NCBI GenBank assembly: GCA_022559985.1 | Contig: JAFJTR010000158.1 | Location: 1-29,801, forward strand | Direction of reading: 5' to 3' | Source: Parastagonospora avenae f. sp. tritici 18332-5 | Lineage: Eukaryota > Ascomycota > Dothideomycetes > Pleosporales > Phaeosphaeriaceae | Length of the DNA: 29,801 nucleotides | Shown: positions 1-9,013 of the stretch, piece after piece | Layout of the letters: each line of letters starts with the position of its first letter | Numbering within the stretch: the stretch's first letter is position 1 | The notes under the pieces: generated by a model | The model's database searches: none | Told to the model about the DNA's origin: nothing | Seen by the model: the letters and a program-made list of their open reading frames with translations, nothing else | Made by a program: the position numbers and the translations under genes

Positions 1-49
1 ACAATCTCTGATTTACTATATAGATTGCTCATAGCTACATACAATAACA
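1..49. repeat. Terminal direct repeat, left copy
   Basis: Bases 1-49 match bases 29753-29801 at 48 of 49 positions. The single difference is a G at position 23 where the right copy has T. The match covers exactly the two ends of the window. It may be an assembly-graph overlap, or two copies of a dispersed repeat or of a conserved 3' flank of the BTB-like gene family. Confidence 0.9.
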
Positions 50-137
50 ACTCAGTTCAATCCTCAATTCCTTGCGCACTGCTTGCACTCACTGCGACAG
101 CTTCTCGTTCAAAACAGACCTGCTCACACTCAATCCC

Positions 138-1320
138 CTACATCCCCATCAACATTTCCCCATTCAACAGAACACCTCCCAATTTCTGCAGAATCTGATT
201 TTTCGGCGCCTCAACAATCACGTTCCGGATCGTGCTAGAGCTCACTTCCACTCTGCTCTTGTCAACAGGATACACCCTCCCACTAGGAAAACACCACACC
301 GTCCCACCCACCTCGCGCTTACAGGACCAAATCTTACCGTCACGTACATGACACCGATAAAGTATACCACGCGCAAACTAACCATCTGCACCCTCGAGAT
401 CCAAATGAAGCCCCAACATCTGAAACTTCCGACACACACCACCACACCCCATATCATCCCTTTTCTCCCAATTGCTCCCAGCCACATACTTCGTATCCAC
501 TCCCACCCACTCCCCACACTCCGGTAACCTCTCCAGCCTCCCACTTTTCATAAATCCCGCCGGCCGCGTACCATCCCCCGCGCAAAAATGCCCATCCACC
601 GAAAAACTCCACATCTCCGAGCCCAGCGGATTCCGCTGCACGTTGTCGAAATGGTCCGAGCCCCAGAGCGTCACGAATTCAATGTGGAAGCCTTCTCTCG
701 CCGCGCAGGCGATGGGTTTGTGATGAAGGAGAGAGATTTCGATCTTTGCGCTATTCGGAGTGCAGTGATATATCCAGGCGAAGCGCCGGAGTAACGTTAA
801 GCGGTGCTCGAGGAGCGATGCGCGATCTGCTTTACTCAGCTGCAGCGCCGCGTCTTTGATTAGCGCGCTGTCTTTGATGTATGCTTTTGCGCTGCGGGGG
901 ACGATGATAGCCGCGATCGTTTCGGCACTTGAGCGGAGAAATATGTGTAGGAGTTGCTCGAGGTGGCCGATGTGTGGAGTTTTGAAGCAGCCGGCGAAGA
1001 TGATGATGCGGTTTGTGCAGTACCTGTGGAGTTGCGGGGTGGTGAAGTGGGAAGAGGGTTTGGCGAAGATGGGGTAGGGCGTTGTGCAGTTTTTGAAGCA
1101 CTTGATTTCGGCGTGTTGGATGTAGTGGGAGAGGGAGGCGTCGTATGTGGGAGCGTGTTGGGGCGGTTGGTGGGGTGAACAGAATGGGTACAGCTCGAGG
1201 GAACTTGGAACTTGTTTACGCGCTCGTTTCTTTGGAGGGTTGTGGTGAAGGTGATGGTGCAGGTCTCTTCGTTCCTTGATCTGGCTGGCGAGGTGCCGCG
1301 ACAGGTTGATCTTCTGTCAT
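138..1320 (-). CDS. HIGH-type nucleotidyltransferase, NMNAT-like (5' end unresolved)
   Basis: The product probably belongs to the cytidylyltransferase-like/NMN adenylyltransferase superfamily, which transfers a nucleotide from an NTP. A long open frame without an early ATG runs from about 1317 down to 383. It carries FAGCFKTPHIGH, with HIGH at about 963-974, the nucleotide-binding HxGH motif. A predicted intron (251-382, donor GTTAGT) joins it to a last exon, 138-250, which carries SSSTIRN, the second family signature STxIR. The two motifs in the expected order make the family call strong; the exact substrate is unknown. The start is a problem. The only good ATG (1318-1320, beginning MTEDQPVAAPRQ) lies in a frame offset by one base and stops at a TAA near 1218. 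No intron I can find repairs this, so either an upstream exon is missing or there is a frameshift. The end 1320 is therefore provisional. Confidence 0.7.
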
Positions 1321-1580
1321 GCTTGACACACACCTCTTGTCAGTTGAACGAGGCCGGAGAGAAGTTTATTGGGCAAACGGTGGTAATCGATGTAGGAAGT
1401 ATATCACCAGACTCCGTCCGACGGTTGTTCACCTCGCCCTTCCGCCCTGCGCAACACTGAGACAGACAACAAACAGCTCTGAACCCAAGGCACCACATCG
1501 CCGTGTATTCGCCGCCTTCTGCTCCAGCCCGCTGCTCTCCAACCAAGACACAGCTTTGACCATGAAGCTGGCACCGCTTA

Positions 1581-2095
1581 TCAGCATGCATCCGCACCCA
1601 ACCTTGCCACATTAAACATCCTCAACGCCTGCACCTGCTTCGACCACATATCCCTCCTCTCTCCATCCCCCTCTCTATCCCGCACCACATAACCAATCTT
1701 CTGATTCTGCTTCACAGCCCTCTCATTCGCCCCCTCACCCTCATACCTCGCCGTGGTCAACACATGCACCTCCATTTCCCCTTCCACGCTTTCAACATCA
1801 GCCACGAATTGATCTATGGCATAATCAGCCTCCAGCATCCTCAACCCTTGAGTTAGGGCCATGGCATACCCCACGTAACGCCCAACTTCTCCAATCGCTC
1901 CCGGGCTTTCGCTTGAGTGGATATGCGCTCGTTGCGCTCCCAGGCGTCGAGCGAGGAGGGGAAGGTGGGGGAGTGCAGGCGTTGAGTTATAGCGCGGGAA
2001 ATGAGTTGGCGGTATTCTATGGCGGTGTCTGGGATGGGGGTAGTTGTAGGAGGGAGAGGGAGGGGGAGAGGCGGATTGAAGGTGTGGAAAAGCAT
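1581..2095 (-). pseudogene. Small conserved-looking protein, frame broken once
   Basis: I do not recognise this gene. One open frame starts at ATG 2095 (MLFHTFNPPLPLP), reaches RERLEKLG, then ends in a spurious tail at 1853. A second frame picks up immediately, as RYVGYAMALTQGLRM, and runs to a stop at 1581 (ending RLGADAC). The two halves would give one soluble, charged protein of about 178 residues. The switch occurs within a few bases near 1875-1880, with no room for an intron: the only splice-like pair there encloses about 33 nt and leaves the wrong phase. One missing base near TTGGGCGT explains it. It could be a sequencing indel or a true null allele. No signal peptide or membrane segment is evident. 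Confidence 0.55.
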
Positions 2096-2436
2096 GATTG
2101 AGGTTTGAACTGATGGATGCTGTTCATGAGAAGACGCGAGAGTCTATTGCTAGAACGAGGAAGAGAAGATGCAGAAGTACGGATCTGGCGTGGTAAATAG
2201 GGTATGTCGTTCGTACGTCAGATGAACGTTTGCAATTATGCTGCAATTGAAGGGTTGCAGTCGGTTGGTACGCATAGCTGCGGGTCATGAGATAGCGATA
2301 TCCGCCCTTGAATGAATGTAGCCTGCCATTCTCTGTATTTACAACTCCCTGCCATCATTCTCAACATCGCTCTTCTTCCCAAATCCCATATATACACCAT
2401 ACCTCATATGCCCTGCCCAACGTTTTCCCTCATATC
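2096..2436. other. Intergenic gap, no gene seen
   Basis: This 341-bp stretch holds the presumed promoter of the minus-strand gene ending at 2095 and the 3' flank of the TMEM205-like gene. ORFs on the plus strand here (from 2308) have the C-rich composition of the antisense gene and no family character. Confidence 0.5.
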
Positions 2437-3013
2437 TTACAACCTAACCCCCTCCCCCAACACCGCCCCATACCAAACCATCGCCCCCAGCCCCACCAAA
2501 TTAACCACCGTACTAACCCCATGTAGAATGCCAAATTTCTTATTAAGTCTCTGCATCTCCTCACTATGCGGCCCCTGATCCCAACTCTTCTTCCCATCCT
2601 TCGTCTCCTGATGTTTCCTCTCGCCCATAACCCTCGTCGTCTCAGGCCCCACATACACGAGATTCAACAACCCCGTAGCAAACATGGTGCCGACGAGCCA
2701 CGCATTGGATTTATCGGCGGTAAGCGGGGATAAGAGGGAGCGCGGGTATGTCACCCAGAGGAAGATGGGGGCCGCGGTTTGCAGCACGAAGTATGGGGGG
2801 AAGATGGCTTTTTGGAGGGAGGAGAATTGCGCGCGGGGCAGGGCGCGGTAGGCTGTTATGCCGCCGATGAAGGATTGGAAGATTGTGGAGCCGAGGAGGG
2901 TGCCGTAGCTGTGCGTGGGTGTTAGTGGACGCGAGGTGCGATTGAGAAGGAAAGAGGGCTTACCTCAGTAAGTGGTATGTTGCGGGCTCTTTAAAGGCGG
3001 ATAGGGACGACAT
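2437..3013 (-). CDS. TMEM205-like (DUF4149) membrane protein
   Basis: The CDS is complement(join(2437..2908,2964..3013)) and encodes 173 residues. Exon 1 starts at ATG 3013 (MSSLSAFKEPATYHLLS) in a good CACC-ATG context. The 55-nt intron has donor GTAAGC and acceptor CACAG. The protein has about four hydrophobic segments: residues near SYGTLLGSTIFQSF, YFVLQTAAPIFLWV, WLVGTMFATGLLNLVYV, and a C-terminal STVVNLVGLGAMVWYG. A charged loop (GERKHQETKDGKKSW) precedes the last segment. The conserved GPETTRVM and LNKKFGILHG stretches are typical of the fungal DUF4149/TMEM205 family. Human TMEM205 is linked to drug resistance, but the fungal role is not established, so no function is assigned beyond membrane protein. 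Confidence 0.82.
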
Positions 3014-3308
3014 GGTGGGCGCAGTGAAGTCAAGAAGTGTGTATACGGAGGAGTGAAGTTTGAGTCGCGAATGTGAATGTCTCAGACGATGATGATCTCA
3101 CGACGCGGATGGCGCCGCATAGATCCCTGCAGATGATCCCTGTCACTTCCTGCCCCATGCTGCTGCACGATCGCTAGCTGAAATCGCCCAATCCAGCCGC
3201 AAGATCTGCTCATGCTCCATCTCATCTCAATTCGGACTATTTCTCTATTTCCTTGGCCACACAGTACTGGCGTGCACAAACAATTGGTGACCGCCCCTCT
3301 ATCCCGCC

Positions 3309-4333
3309 ATGCTTCTCCCCTCCTTAATATCCCTCCGGCATCCACCCACCCACGTTCCCACGCCCGAAGACATCTTCGACTGCACCCTTGGCACCCTCTT
3401 CACCGACGACCTGCAGAACCAGCACGGCACCGACGCCAACACAAGAATCGTCTACTCCAGCACTCGCTACGGATCTCTAGAGTTTCTTACCGCGGATCCA
3501 AACGACGAAGAGCAGAGGCGCAAGTTTGCGCACTATTTGTGGAACGCGGGCGTGCTGGTGGGGGAATTGGTTGGTGGGCGACCGGAGAGCGAATGTGCGG
3601 AGCGCGAAGAGAACTTAGGGGAGGGTGGATGGTGGGTTAGTGAGGAGGAAGGGAAGTGCTGGAACGTGGAGGGGGAGAGGGTGTTGGAGTTGGGTGCAGG
3701 TGCGTTGAGGTGGACGTAGCAAAAAAGGTGCGCGATGAAGAGAGGACTGATGGCGTTCTGCAGGCGTAGGAATAGGTGGGATCATGGGTGCGCTGGCGGG
3801 AGCGAAAGAGGTGAGTGCTATATCCATTGGGTATATTCTGTCGGTACTGATAGCTGGTGTAGGTCGCTATCACAGACTATCCCGCACCGCCGATCGTGTC
3901 CACTATCAAGACCAACGTATCGAAAAATCTACCTGATGCCGTCCGGTCGCGCGTCACAGTCGAAGGACATCTCTGGGGCTCGACGGAAACACCCTTCGAG
4001 AGGGAGCACGCTCACAGCTTTACCCGCATACTGGCTGCAGACTGTCTTTGGATGCCGGGAGAGCACGAGAACCTCGCGAGATCCATGCTGCACTTCCTCT
4101 CCAAAGACCCAAGCGCACGTGTATTAAGTATAGCGGGTTTCCATACTGGTCGCGCGAAAGTCACCACATTCTTCGAGGAGGTGGTGCCGCAGCAGGGCCT
4201 GACAGTGGAGGACATATTCGAGATGAAGGCAGACGGCTCGCGGCGAGCTTGGGCGAAGGAGCGGGACGGCGGGCGCGAAGACGTCGGGGAGCGGAAGAAG
4301 TGGCTGGTGGTTGCGCGATTGAAGCGCGCATGA
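3309..4333 (+). CDS. EFM7: Protein N-terminal/lysine methyltransferase Efm7 (Nnt1 family)
   Basis: The CDS is join(3309..3699,3764..3810,3863..4333) and encodes 302 residues. This is a seven-beta-strand SAM-dependent methyltransferase of the METTL21/Nnt1 group. The yeast family member Efm7 modifies the N-terminal Gly and adjacent Lys of elongation factor eEF1A. The family shows in FAHYLWNAGVLVGELV (about 73-88), the SAM motif I VLELGAGVGIGG (about 125-136, split by intron 1 at 3700-3763), the acidic-loop TDYP after intron 2 (3811-3862), and the late LSIAGFHTGR segment. The start at 3309 has a GCC-ATG context and is followed directly by the PTPEDIFDCTLGTLF stretch common near the N-terminus. 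The gene converges on EFM4, with 14 bp between the two stop codons. Confidence 0.87.
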
Positions 4334-4347
4334 CGATAGGAAGTTTT

Positions 4348-5049
4348 TCAAGCCTTTTCGAAGCACAGTGTGACGACGCTCGACCCAGTCTTTCCACCAA
4401 AGGTGAAGCTGGGATATTTAACCTTTCCAGAGAAGCGGAATAGTCCGCCCTCGAACCAGGTCTTCAATTCTTCTTCCGTCCAGTTGCAACTCGTGATGAG
4501 GAAGCGTCCACCCGGTTTTACTAGCGGCGCCACGCGTCCTCCATATCCTTCGCATATCCTGCGCCCTTGTGCATCCGTGTCTTGACTCAGGCAGATCGCG
4601 TCGAACGTGCCTTTGTCCAAGACCACATCGAATCCGTCGCCCAGCCATTCGCCGGGCTGCTGGTTGAGAATGTCCCACTCCTCAATTTTGATGTTCTCGT
4701 ATCCATCTCCCTTGCTCTCTCTGATCTCCGCCGCCAGTCGCACGCTTTCGCCTGAGTAGTCCACGCCGACCATTTCGCCTTCCCATTCGTCTTCTCGCAG
4801 TGCGAAAAGGAGGTGTCCATTACCTGTGCCGAGGTCCAAGAATCGCGTTTCCTCTTTGTTTAATGTGCCTTCATCGCTGAGATCTTCAAGGAAGGACAGC
4901 ATGCGCTCTTCGGCACCCGCGTCGCTGAACCATATTGTTCCCTCGTCGGCCGCGTTCGATGCGAAATTGTTGCGTTCGGTTGTGTAGGCGTTGTCCCAGT
5001 ATGACTTCTGGCCGAGATCGGAGGGCGTCAGATGTGTAGGAGCCGTCAT
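4348..5049 (-). CDS. EFM4: Protein-lysine methyltransferase Efm4 (METTL10 family)
   Basis: Single exon, 233 residues. It is a SAM-dependent class I methyltransferase; yeast Efm4 and human METTL10 methylate a lysine of eEF1A (Lys316 in yeast). Hallmarks are the N-terminal LGQKSYWDNAY (12-22), the SAM-binding motif I RFLDLGTGNGHLL (69-81), the acidic VGVDYSG (94-100), EEWDIL, and the family-specific VLDKGTFDAICLS (143-155). The usual C-terminal SSVVTLCFEK ends the protein. Length fits the family, about 230-260. Its 3' end lies 14 bp from that of EFM7, so two enzymes acting on the same translation factor are convergent neighbours whose transcripts must overlap in the 3' UTRs. Confidence 0.9.
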   Translation of the reverse strand: MTAPTHLTPSDLGQKSYWDNAYTTERNNFASNAADEGTIWFSDAGAEERMLSFLEDLSDEGTLNKEETRFLDLGTGNGHLLFALREDEWEGEMVGVDYSGESVRLAAEIRESKGDGYENIKIEEWDILNQQPGEWLGDGFDVVLDKGTFDAICLSQDTDAQGRRICEGYGGRVAPLVKPGGRFLITSCNWTEEELKTWFEGGLFRFSGKVKYPSFTFGGKTGSSVVTLCFEKA

Positions 5050-5335
5050 TGTGGCGTGCTAGAGTCGAGAACGAGGGTTGGATCTTGGTGTTTGGTAGCA
5101 GGCTAGCGGGGCAGATCTCAGTCGATGGCGGGCAGGGTCTTGGCTCCCCCGACACACGGCGAGTCCAAAGGTGTGAACCACCACGAATGTTTGAAAAGTA
5201 GTTTCGAATCGGCTTGATGCGGCTCAAATCTTCTGGAAATTTATCCAGCATCGCCATTTTCGGTAGCCAGACGTTACCTGCAGGGTGCGCCGGCTCTTGG
5301 TAGATTAGCATCGCTGGTCCTGCCATGCTCTTCAT
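4886..5335 (-). other. Doubtful ORF starting in the F-box stop (TGATG)
   Basis: An ORF of 149 codons begins at ATG 5335, which overlaps the TGA of the F-box gene (TGATG arrangement). The first 90 or so residues (MKSMAGPAMLIYQEP...) lie between the F-box gene and EFM4, and the rest is antisense-frame reading inside EFM4. I recognise no domain. It is most likely the EFM4 promoter and 5' UTR; a protein is possible but weakly supported. Confidence 0.15.
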
Positions 5336-6600
5336 CAGCTAGCATCGTTTGTAATTGTGTTCGAGTCTCCATTGCCTGAAGTGATCAAATCTTCCAACAT
5401 ATCATCCATAGATTGTCCGGACTCCAGGACGTCGAGGGTAGTCTTGGATCGGCCTTTGTTCGTTCTGAAAAGCGTGACCACAAGATCAGTGCCCTCCAAT
5501 GACCCGAACCTCAGGAAGCGCAAATGGGGTACTGCCTTTAATGATGACCAGAAGGAAGACCAAATCCCGCTCAGAAGTCGCACACCATTCAGTATGAGAA
5601 CCTGGAGCGTGTCTGCATGTGCTGTCACGAACAGATTCAAGTCGGCTTGCTGTACCGAGCAGTTGATCAGATGGAATGATTCAAGCGCCGGGAGACAGCA
5701 TGAGGATGCAAGGGCTTTCATAATTGCAGCCGAGTAGTGAGAGATGTGGACACTGCGGTCAAGACTCAAGGTCAAGTGTCGAAGGTTTGGCGCGCAAGAG
5801 ACGATTTGGCTGGTCCCATTCTCCCAACCCGGGATTCGAGATCCTCCATTGTGCGCGGCGACGAGCGACAGGGTGAGAGCCTGCAAATTCGAGAAGGAGC
5901 ACTGCAACGATGCAAGCACTGGCAAAGGCAATATCAAAGCAGCTGCACCTAGGTCTGCGCCTCTGCGAAGTGTGTTGGTTCTTTTCTTCCTTGCCATGCT
6001 GAACTCTTCGAGTTGAATCTCGCTTAGGACGATAGATCGAAGCACTGCTTCGAAACATCTGGTGCGGAACTTCTGGTCGCGCTCAGGCATCTCTCCGTAG
6101 CGCCAACCTCCAGGCTCGCTGTGGAATGTTCGAAAGCGGACGGCCTTGAGGTTGTCGAGACCTCTCAATGCCCGAGTGAGGCGCTGTGTAATGCATTTGG
6201 TATCGCCTGAGCTGAAGAGATCGTCGTAGAGCGTGGATTCGCCCTCGATATCCGCTAGCTTGATACCAGGAACGAGAGAAAAGCGTTTCGGAGGTGGATA
6301 TATGCCCACTCTTCGAACGGCAGTCAAGTTCTTGTAGTCGCGGTAAGTGAGGAGCTTGATACTGAGCTGAGAAGCAAATCCAGAAAGGTATGCATGGTTG
6401 GAGATGTTGACCAGCCTATCGAGCGATGGAGAGCCAAGTGTGGTAGTCAAATTTGCGAAATATCGTTTTCCAAAAGTTGATAAGCTGAGGGAATGCAAAC
6501 GCCACGAACTCGACCGGACCTGTTTGTACGAGTCCAAGTCCAAGTTTGCCGCAATAATTTCAAAGACCTCTACAGGGAGGCGCTCGATGGGCGAGGTCAT
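5335..6600 (-). CDS. F-box domain protein
   Basis: Single exon, 421 residues. The N-terminus PIERLPVEVFEIIAANLD, followed by SYKQVRSSSWRLHSLS, is a classical fungal F-box (residues about 4-45), which would bind Skp1 in an SCF ubiquitin ligase. The rest has leucine-spaced segments such as LQALTLSLVAAHN, LRHLTLSLD, LESFHLINCSV, LQVLILNGVRLL and LRFLRFGSLEGTDL. These resemble irregular leucine-rich repeats used for substrate binding. The C-terminus is polar and acidic. The substrate is unknown. Start 6600 places the F-box at the usual position next to the initiator Met. It shares a 522-bp divergent promoter region with the HAPSTR1-like gene. Confidence 0.85.
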   Translation of the reverse strand: MTSPIERLPVEVFEIIAANLDLDSYKQVRSSSWRLHSLSLSTFGKRYFANLTTTLGSPSLDRLVNISNHAYLSGFASQLSIKLLTYRDYKNLTAVRRVGIYPPPKRFSLVPGIKLADIEGESTLYDDLFSSGDTKCITQRLTRALRGLDNLKAVRFRTFHSEPGGWRYGEMPERDQKFRTRCFEAVLRSIVLSEIQLEEFSMARKKRTNTLRRGADLGAAALILPLPVLASLQCSFSNLQALTLSLVAAHNGGSRIPGWENGTSQIVSCAPNLRHLTLSLDRSVHISHYSAAIMKALASSCCLPALESFHLINCSVQQADLNLFVTAHADTLQVLILNGVRLLSGIWSSFWSSLKAVPHLRFLRFGSLEGTDLVVTLFRTNKGRSKTTLDVLESGQSMDDMLEDLITSGNGDSNTITNDAS

Positions 6601-7122
6601 GAAAAAGCTCGGGCAATGCTACTCTAGAAGCTTCTTGCTCTGCCTTTGAGTCTCGTGAAAGGGGGTCTAAGGGGTGTGGTAAATCTAGTGGCGACTGAAG
6701 AATCGCTTATGCATATGTCGCTGAAGAAAGCAAGAATCACCAGAACGCAATGGTGATTGGAGACTAGTACATGGCTCAAGGGGAAGTCACATGTTGACGA
6801 CGTGTATCGGAGTGATGTCGGGGAAGTGGAGGGCCAACCTGGGAACATGCAGGTGCGCACGAGGCCGGTCTGTGCGGCAAAGAAGCCTTCATCATCCAGC
6901 TGTCACCCCCACCACGCCGCTGCATCACCACCAGGCACTACTTTCACCGCCGACACCACGCTCCTTTGATTGGGGCAGCCTACTAGTCACTGATACAAAA
7001 ATAATTACTGCCCTTGCGGCTCACAATAAACCTCCATCATCGCAGCGGCCCCTAGCAGGCACGGAGGTCCGCTTTCCCTGTTCTGACAAAGACTCTCACC
7101 ACAACCAGGCCGACCAACAGCC
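6601..7122. promoter_or_regulatory. Divergent promoter region between F-box and HAPSTR1-like genes
   Basis: These 522 bp separate two divergent start codons. The right half (about 6880-7100) is C/A-rich with CACCACC- and CATCATCG-type runs, typical of fungal 5' UTRs on the plus strand. I see no clear TATA box and no gene. Confidence 0.45.
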
Positions 7123-7881
7123 ATGGACTCAATGCGCAGCCTCAACAAGTCCCTGCCGAAGACGAGACGGAAGCCCGATGTTCACCAATCTTTCAGGACA
7201 GCTGCCCTGAATGTCACGAACCTATACAAGTCTGCCCTTGCCGACCTCGATCGGGCCAGATCCGACGGCTACCAAGACGCCCTGGACGAGCTCCTCGCCT
7301 TTTTGGACCGGGAGAATATAGGAAATGGGGGCGGAGAGGGGATGCGGATCCGGCAATGGGCAGCAGAGCGGTTAGAAGGAGCCTTGCCAAAGCAGACGGG
7401 CAGCGACAGCGATGAGGACGAACTAGACGACAAGCGCGCTCGAAGCTCCTCGCCCATCATGGAACACAGCATCGTCCCGGACTATTCCTGTACACCAGAC
7501 AACATCACGGAAGCATCGCACCGATCCGACTCGGCACCACCTCCTGTTCAGATGGATGGGTCCCTGGCCGATGGAGATATGTCATCATCCAACCACGTAT
7601 TCCAGTTCTCCGCATCGCAAGCATACCCACCGAACAACTCGAACGATACTACCGTGAGCGACTTCGCAGCCGCCGCTCGTCGTGCCTTCCCCAGTACCCG
7701 CCGCTCGTCGAACCGACCATCAAACCGGAACCTCCAACGATCTGCCGCCCAGAACTTGCTACAACTCGGAAACGGTGCAGGCCAGAAGCGAAGAATCATG
7801 AACGACTTTTTCAACGTCGATGGCTTCAACGACAGACGGGACGGCTCTTCGGGCGGACCCAAGCGTGGCCGGATGACCTGA
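7123..7881 (+). CDS. HAPSTR1/C16orf72-like (DUF4588) protein
   Basis: Single exon, 252 residues. The N-terminal third has the conserved helical pattern LYKSALADLDRARSDGYQDALDELLAFLD followed by GMRIRQWAAERLEG (about residues 34-86). This matches the C16orf72/HAPSTR1 family, a regulator of stress signalling that works with the HECT ligase HUWE1 in animals. The middle is acidic and Ser-rich (DSDEDELDD). The C-terminal part is low-complexity, Asn/Ser/Arg-rich, and ends with basic patches (GQKRRIM, GGPKRGRMT) that could serve nuclear localisation. ATG 7123 lies in an ACAGCC-ATG context. The fungal role is inferred only from the family. Confidence 0.75.
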   Translation: MDSMRSLNKSLPKTRRKPDVHQSFRTAALNVTNLYKSALADLDRARSDGYQDALDELLAFLDRENIGNGGGEGMRIRQWAAERLEGALPKQTGSDSDEDELDDKRARSSSPIMEHSIVPDYSCTPDNITEASHRSDSAPPPVQMDGSLADGDMSSSNHVFQFSASQAYPPNNSNDTTVSDFAAAARRAFPSTRRSSNRPSNRNLQRSAAQNLLQLGNGAGQKRRIMNDFFNVDGFNDRRDGSSGGPKRGRMT

Positions 7882-8235
7882 GTTAGCCATTCCGACATAC
7901 TGGACGAACAGGGTCCGACGACATCATGACTTCTTTGCATCACCCCAGGCGAACAGCGGACAGGCATTTCCTTCAAGCATTGGGCAGGGCAGCATATTAG
8001 ACGCATTGTGAGGTGTTTGACGGTGTTATAATTGTTAGGCAGCGCAGTCGAGATACCACATGAGCATTTGCAATCTCGGGTCGGACAAGGACGAGGTAGA
8101 GAAGAGTGTAGACATAATTTACAATGTATACATCGAGCCACTATCATCAGGTGCTTCCAACATGAACATGACACTCATAACGCTTGATAATCCCCCCGCA
8201 TACATTAGGTCTAATTTCGACAGCCATCTCGAATG
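7882..8235. other. Convergent 3' intergenic region
   Basis: This stretch of 354 bp lies between the stop codons of the HAPSTR1-like gene and the small DMAC1-like gene. Open frames crossing it on either strand (plus from 8060, minus from 8174) have no family signature and are shadows. Confidence 0.5.
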
Positions 8236-8543
8236 TCACGAAAACCATCGATACACCCCCAGCCCTACCATTATACTTGCAGTACCTGTAATGGCGGCTC
8301 TCCTACTTCTCATACCAAACATACTTTTACTGGCTCTTATCGCTGCTTCAGCTTCACTTAGTTGTGAGTGGCCTGAGACGTATGTGGCGGCACCCAAGCC
8401 GACGAAAGTTGCAGTGCCTGGAGTATTCAGTATAGAATGGATGAACGAAAAGAGATGTATCTACCAATCACACGGCAAGGTGTGCAGTCTTCGAACTCTG
8501 GTTTTGAAAATCCAGATGCTGGAGATGTGACTTCTTTTGACAT
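8236..8543 (-). CDS. Small DMAC1/TMEM261-like (DUF4536) membrane protein
   Basis: The CDS is complement(join(8236..8417,8465..8543)) and encodes 86 residues, a gene easily missed because of its size and intron. Exon 1 starts at ATG 8543 (MSKEVTSPASGF) and ends in EDCTPCRVIG. The 47-nt intron (8418-8464) has a GTAGAT donor and a CTCCAG acceptor. Exon 2 continues TATFVGLGAATYVSGHSQ, then a polar loop RASKSMFGMRSRRAA, then a second hydrophobic segment ITGTASIMVGLGVYRWF. A CxxCR motif followed by two membrane helices is the layout of DMAC1/DUF4536 proteins, which in animals take part in assembly of the distal membrane arm of mitochondrial complex I. Mitochondrial location is inferred from the family. 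Confidence 0.72.
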
Positions 8544-9013
8544 GGCTCAAGTGACTCGTTGCGGGAGAAGTGGTGTACCAAGGAAACGATTGTGGCAAGA
8601 TGATGCGCTTTCAGCTCACGTATGAACAGATGGCATGAGAAGTTTCACCAGACTGGTTTCGAATCTGCTGTCATCGAGGCAAAGTAGCCCTGAGGATGGA
8701 TGTATTCGACAAATGCAGGGCAAACTCGTCACCGGCGTGTTGGAAAGACGGCGTGGGGGCCAAGAGGAAAAGTGGCAGACAGGATCAGATGTTCACAGGG
8801 CACCCCTGTTGTCCCGCATCATCGCTTTTCACCCGCCAAAACGCCATTACTGCCCCACTAACTCTAATCCGACCTCTAATCTTGCACGCTGCCTTGGACC
8901 CCACTCTGAGCTGACTTCACGCCCGTCCTGTACCTGACACGCGAGGCTAGACCGCCGAAGCTACCCCGCCGACTTCACATCTTCCCATGGCTTGCAGGTA
9001 ACACACAGGAATC
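8544..9013. promoter_or_regulatory. Divergent promoter region, DMAC1-like gene and APM3
   Basis: The 470 bp between divergent start codons include a C/T-rich stretch just upstream of APM3 (about 8840-8990), typical of fungal core promoters and 5' UTRs. I see no TATA box or gene. Confidence 0.4.

Noticed and set aside
7548..8174. 208-codon minus ORF overlapping the HAPSTR1-like gene
   Set aside because: It overlaps the antisense of a recognised gene and a 3' region, is Cys/Ser-rich without a domain.
8060..8530. 156-codon plus ORF with a hydrophobic stretch
   Set aside because: The hydrophobic part is the reverse reading of the DMAC1-like exon 2, which explains the region better.
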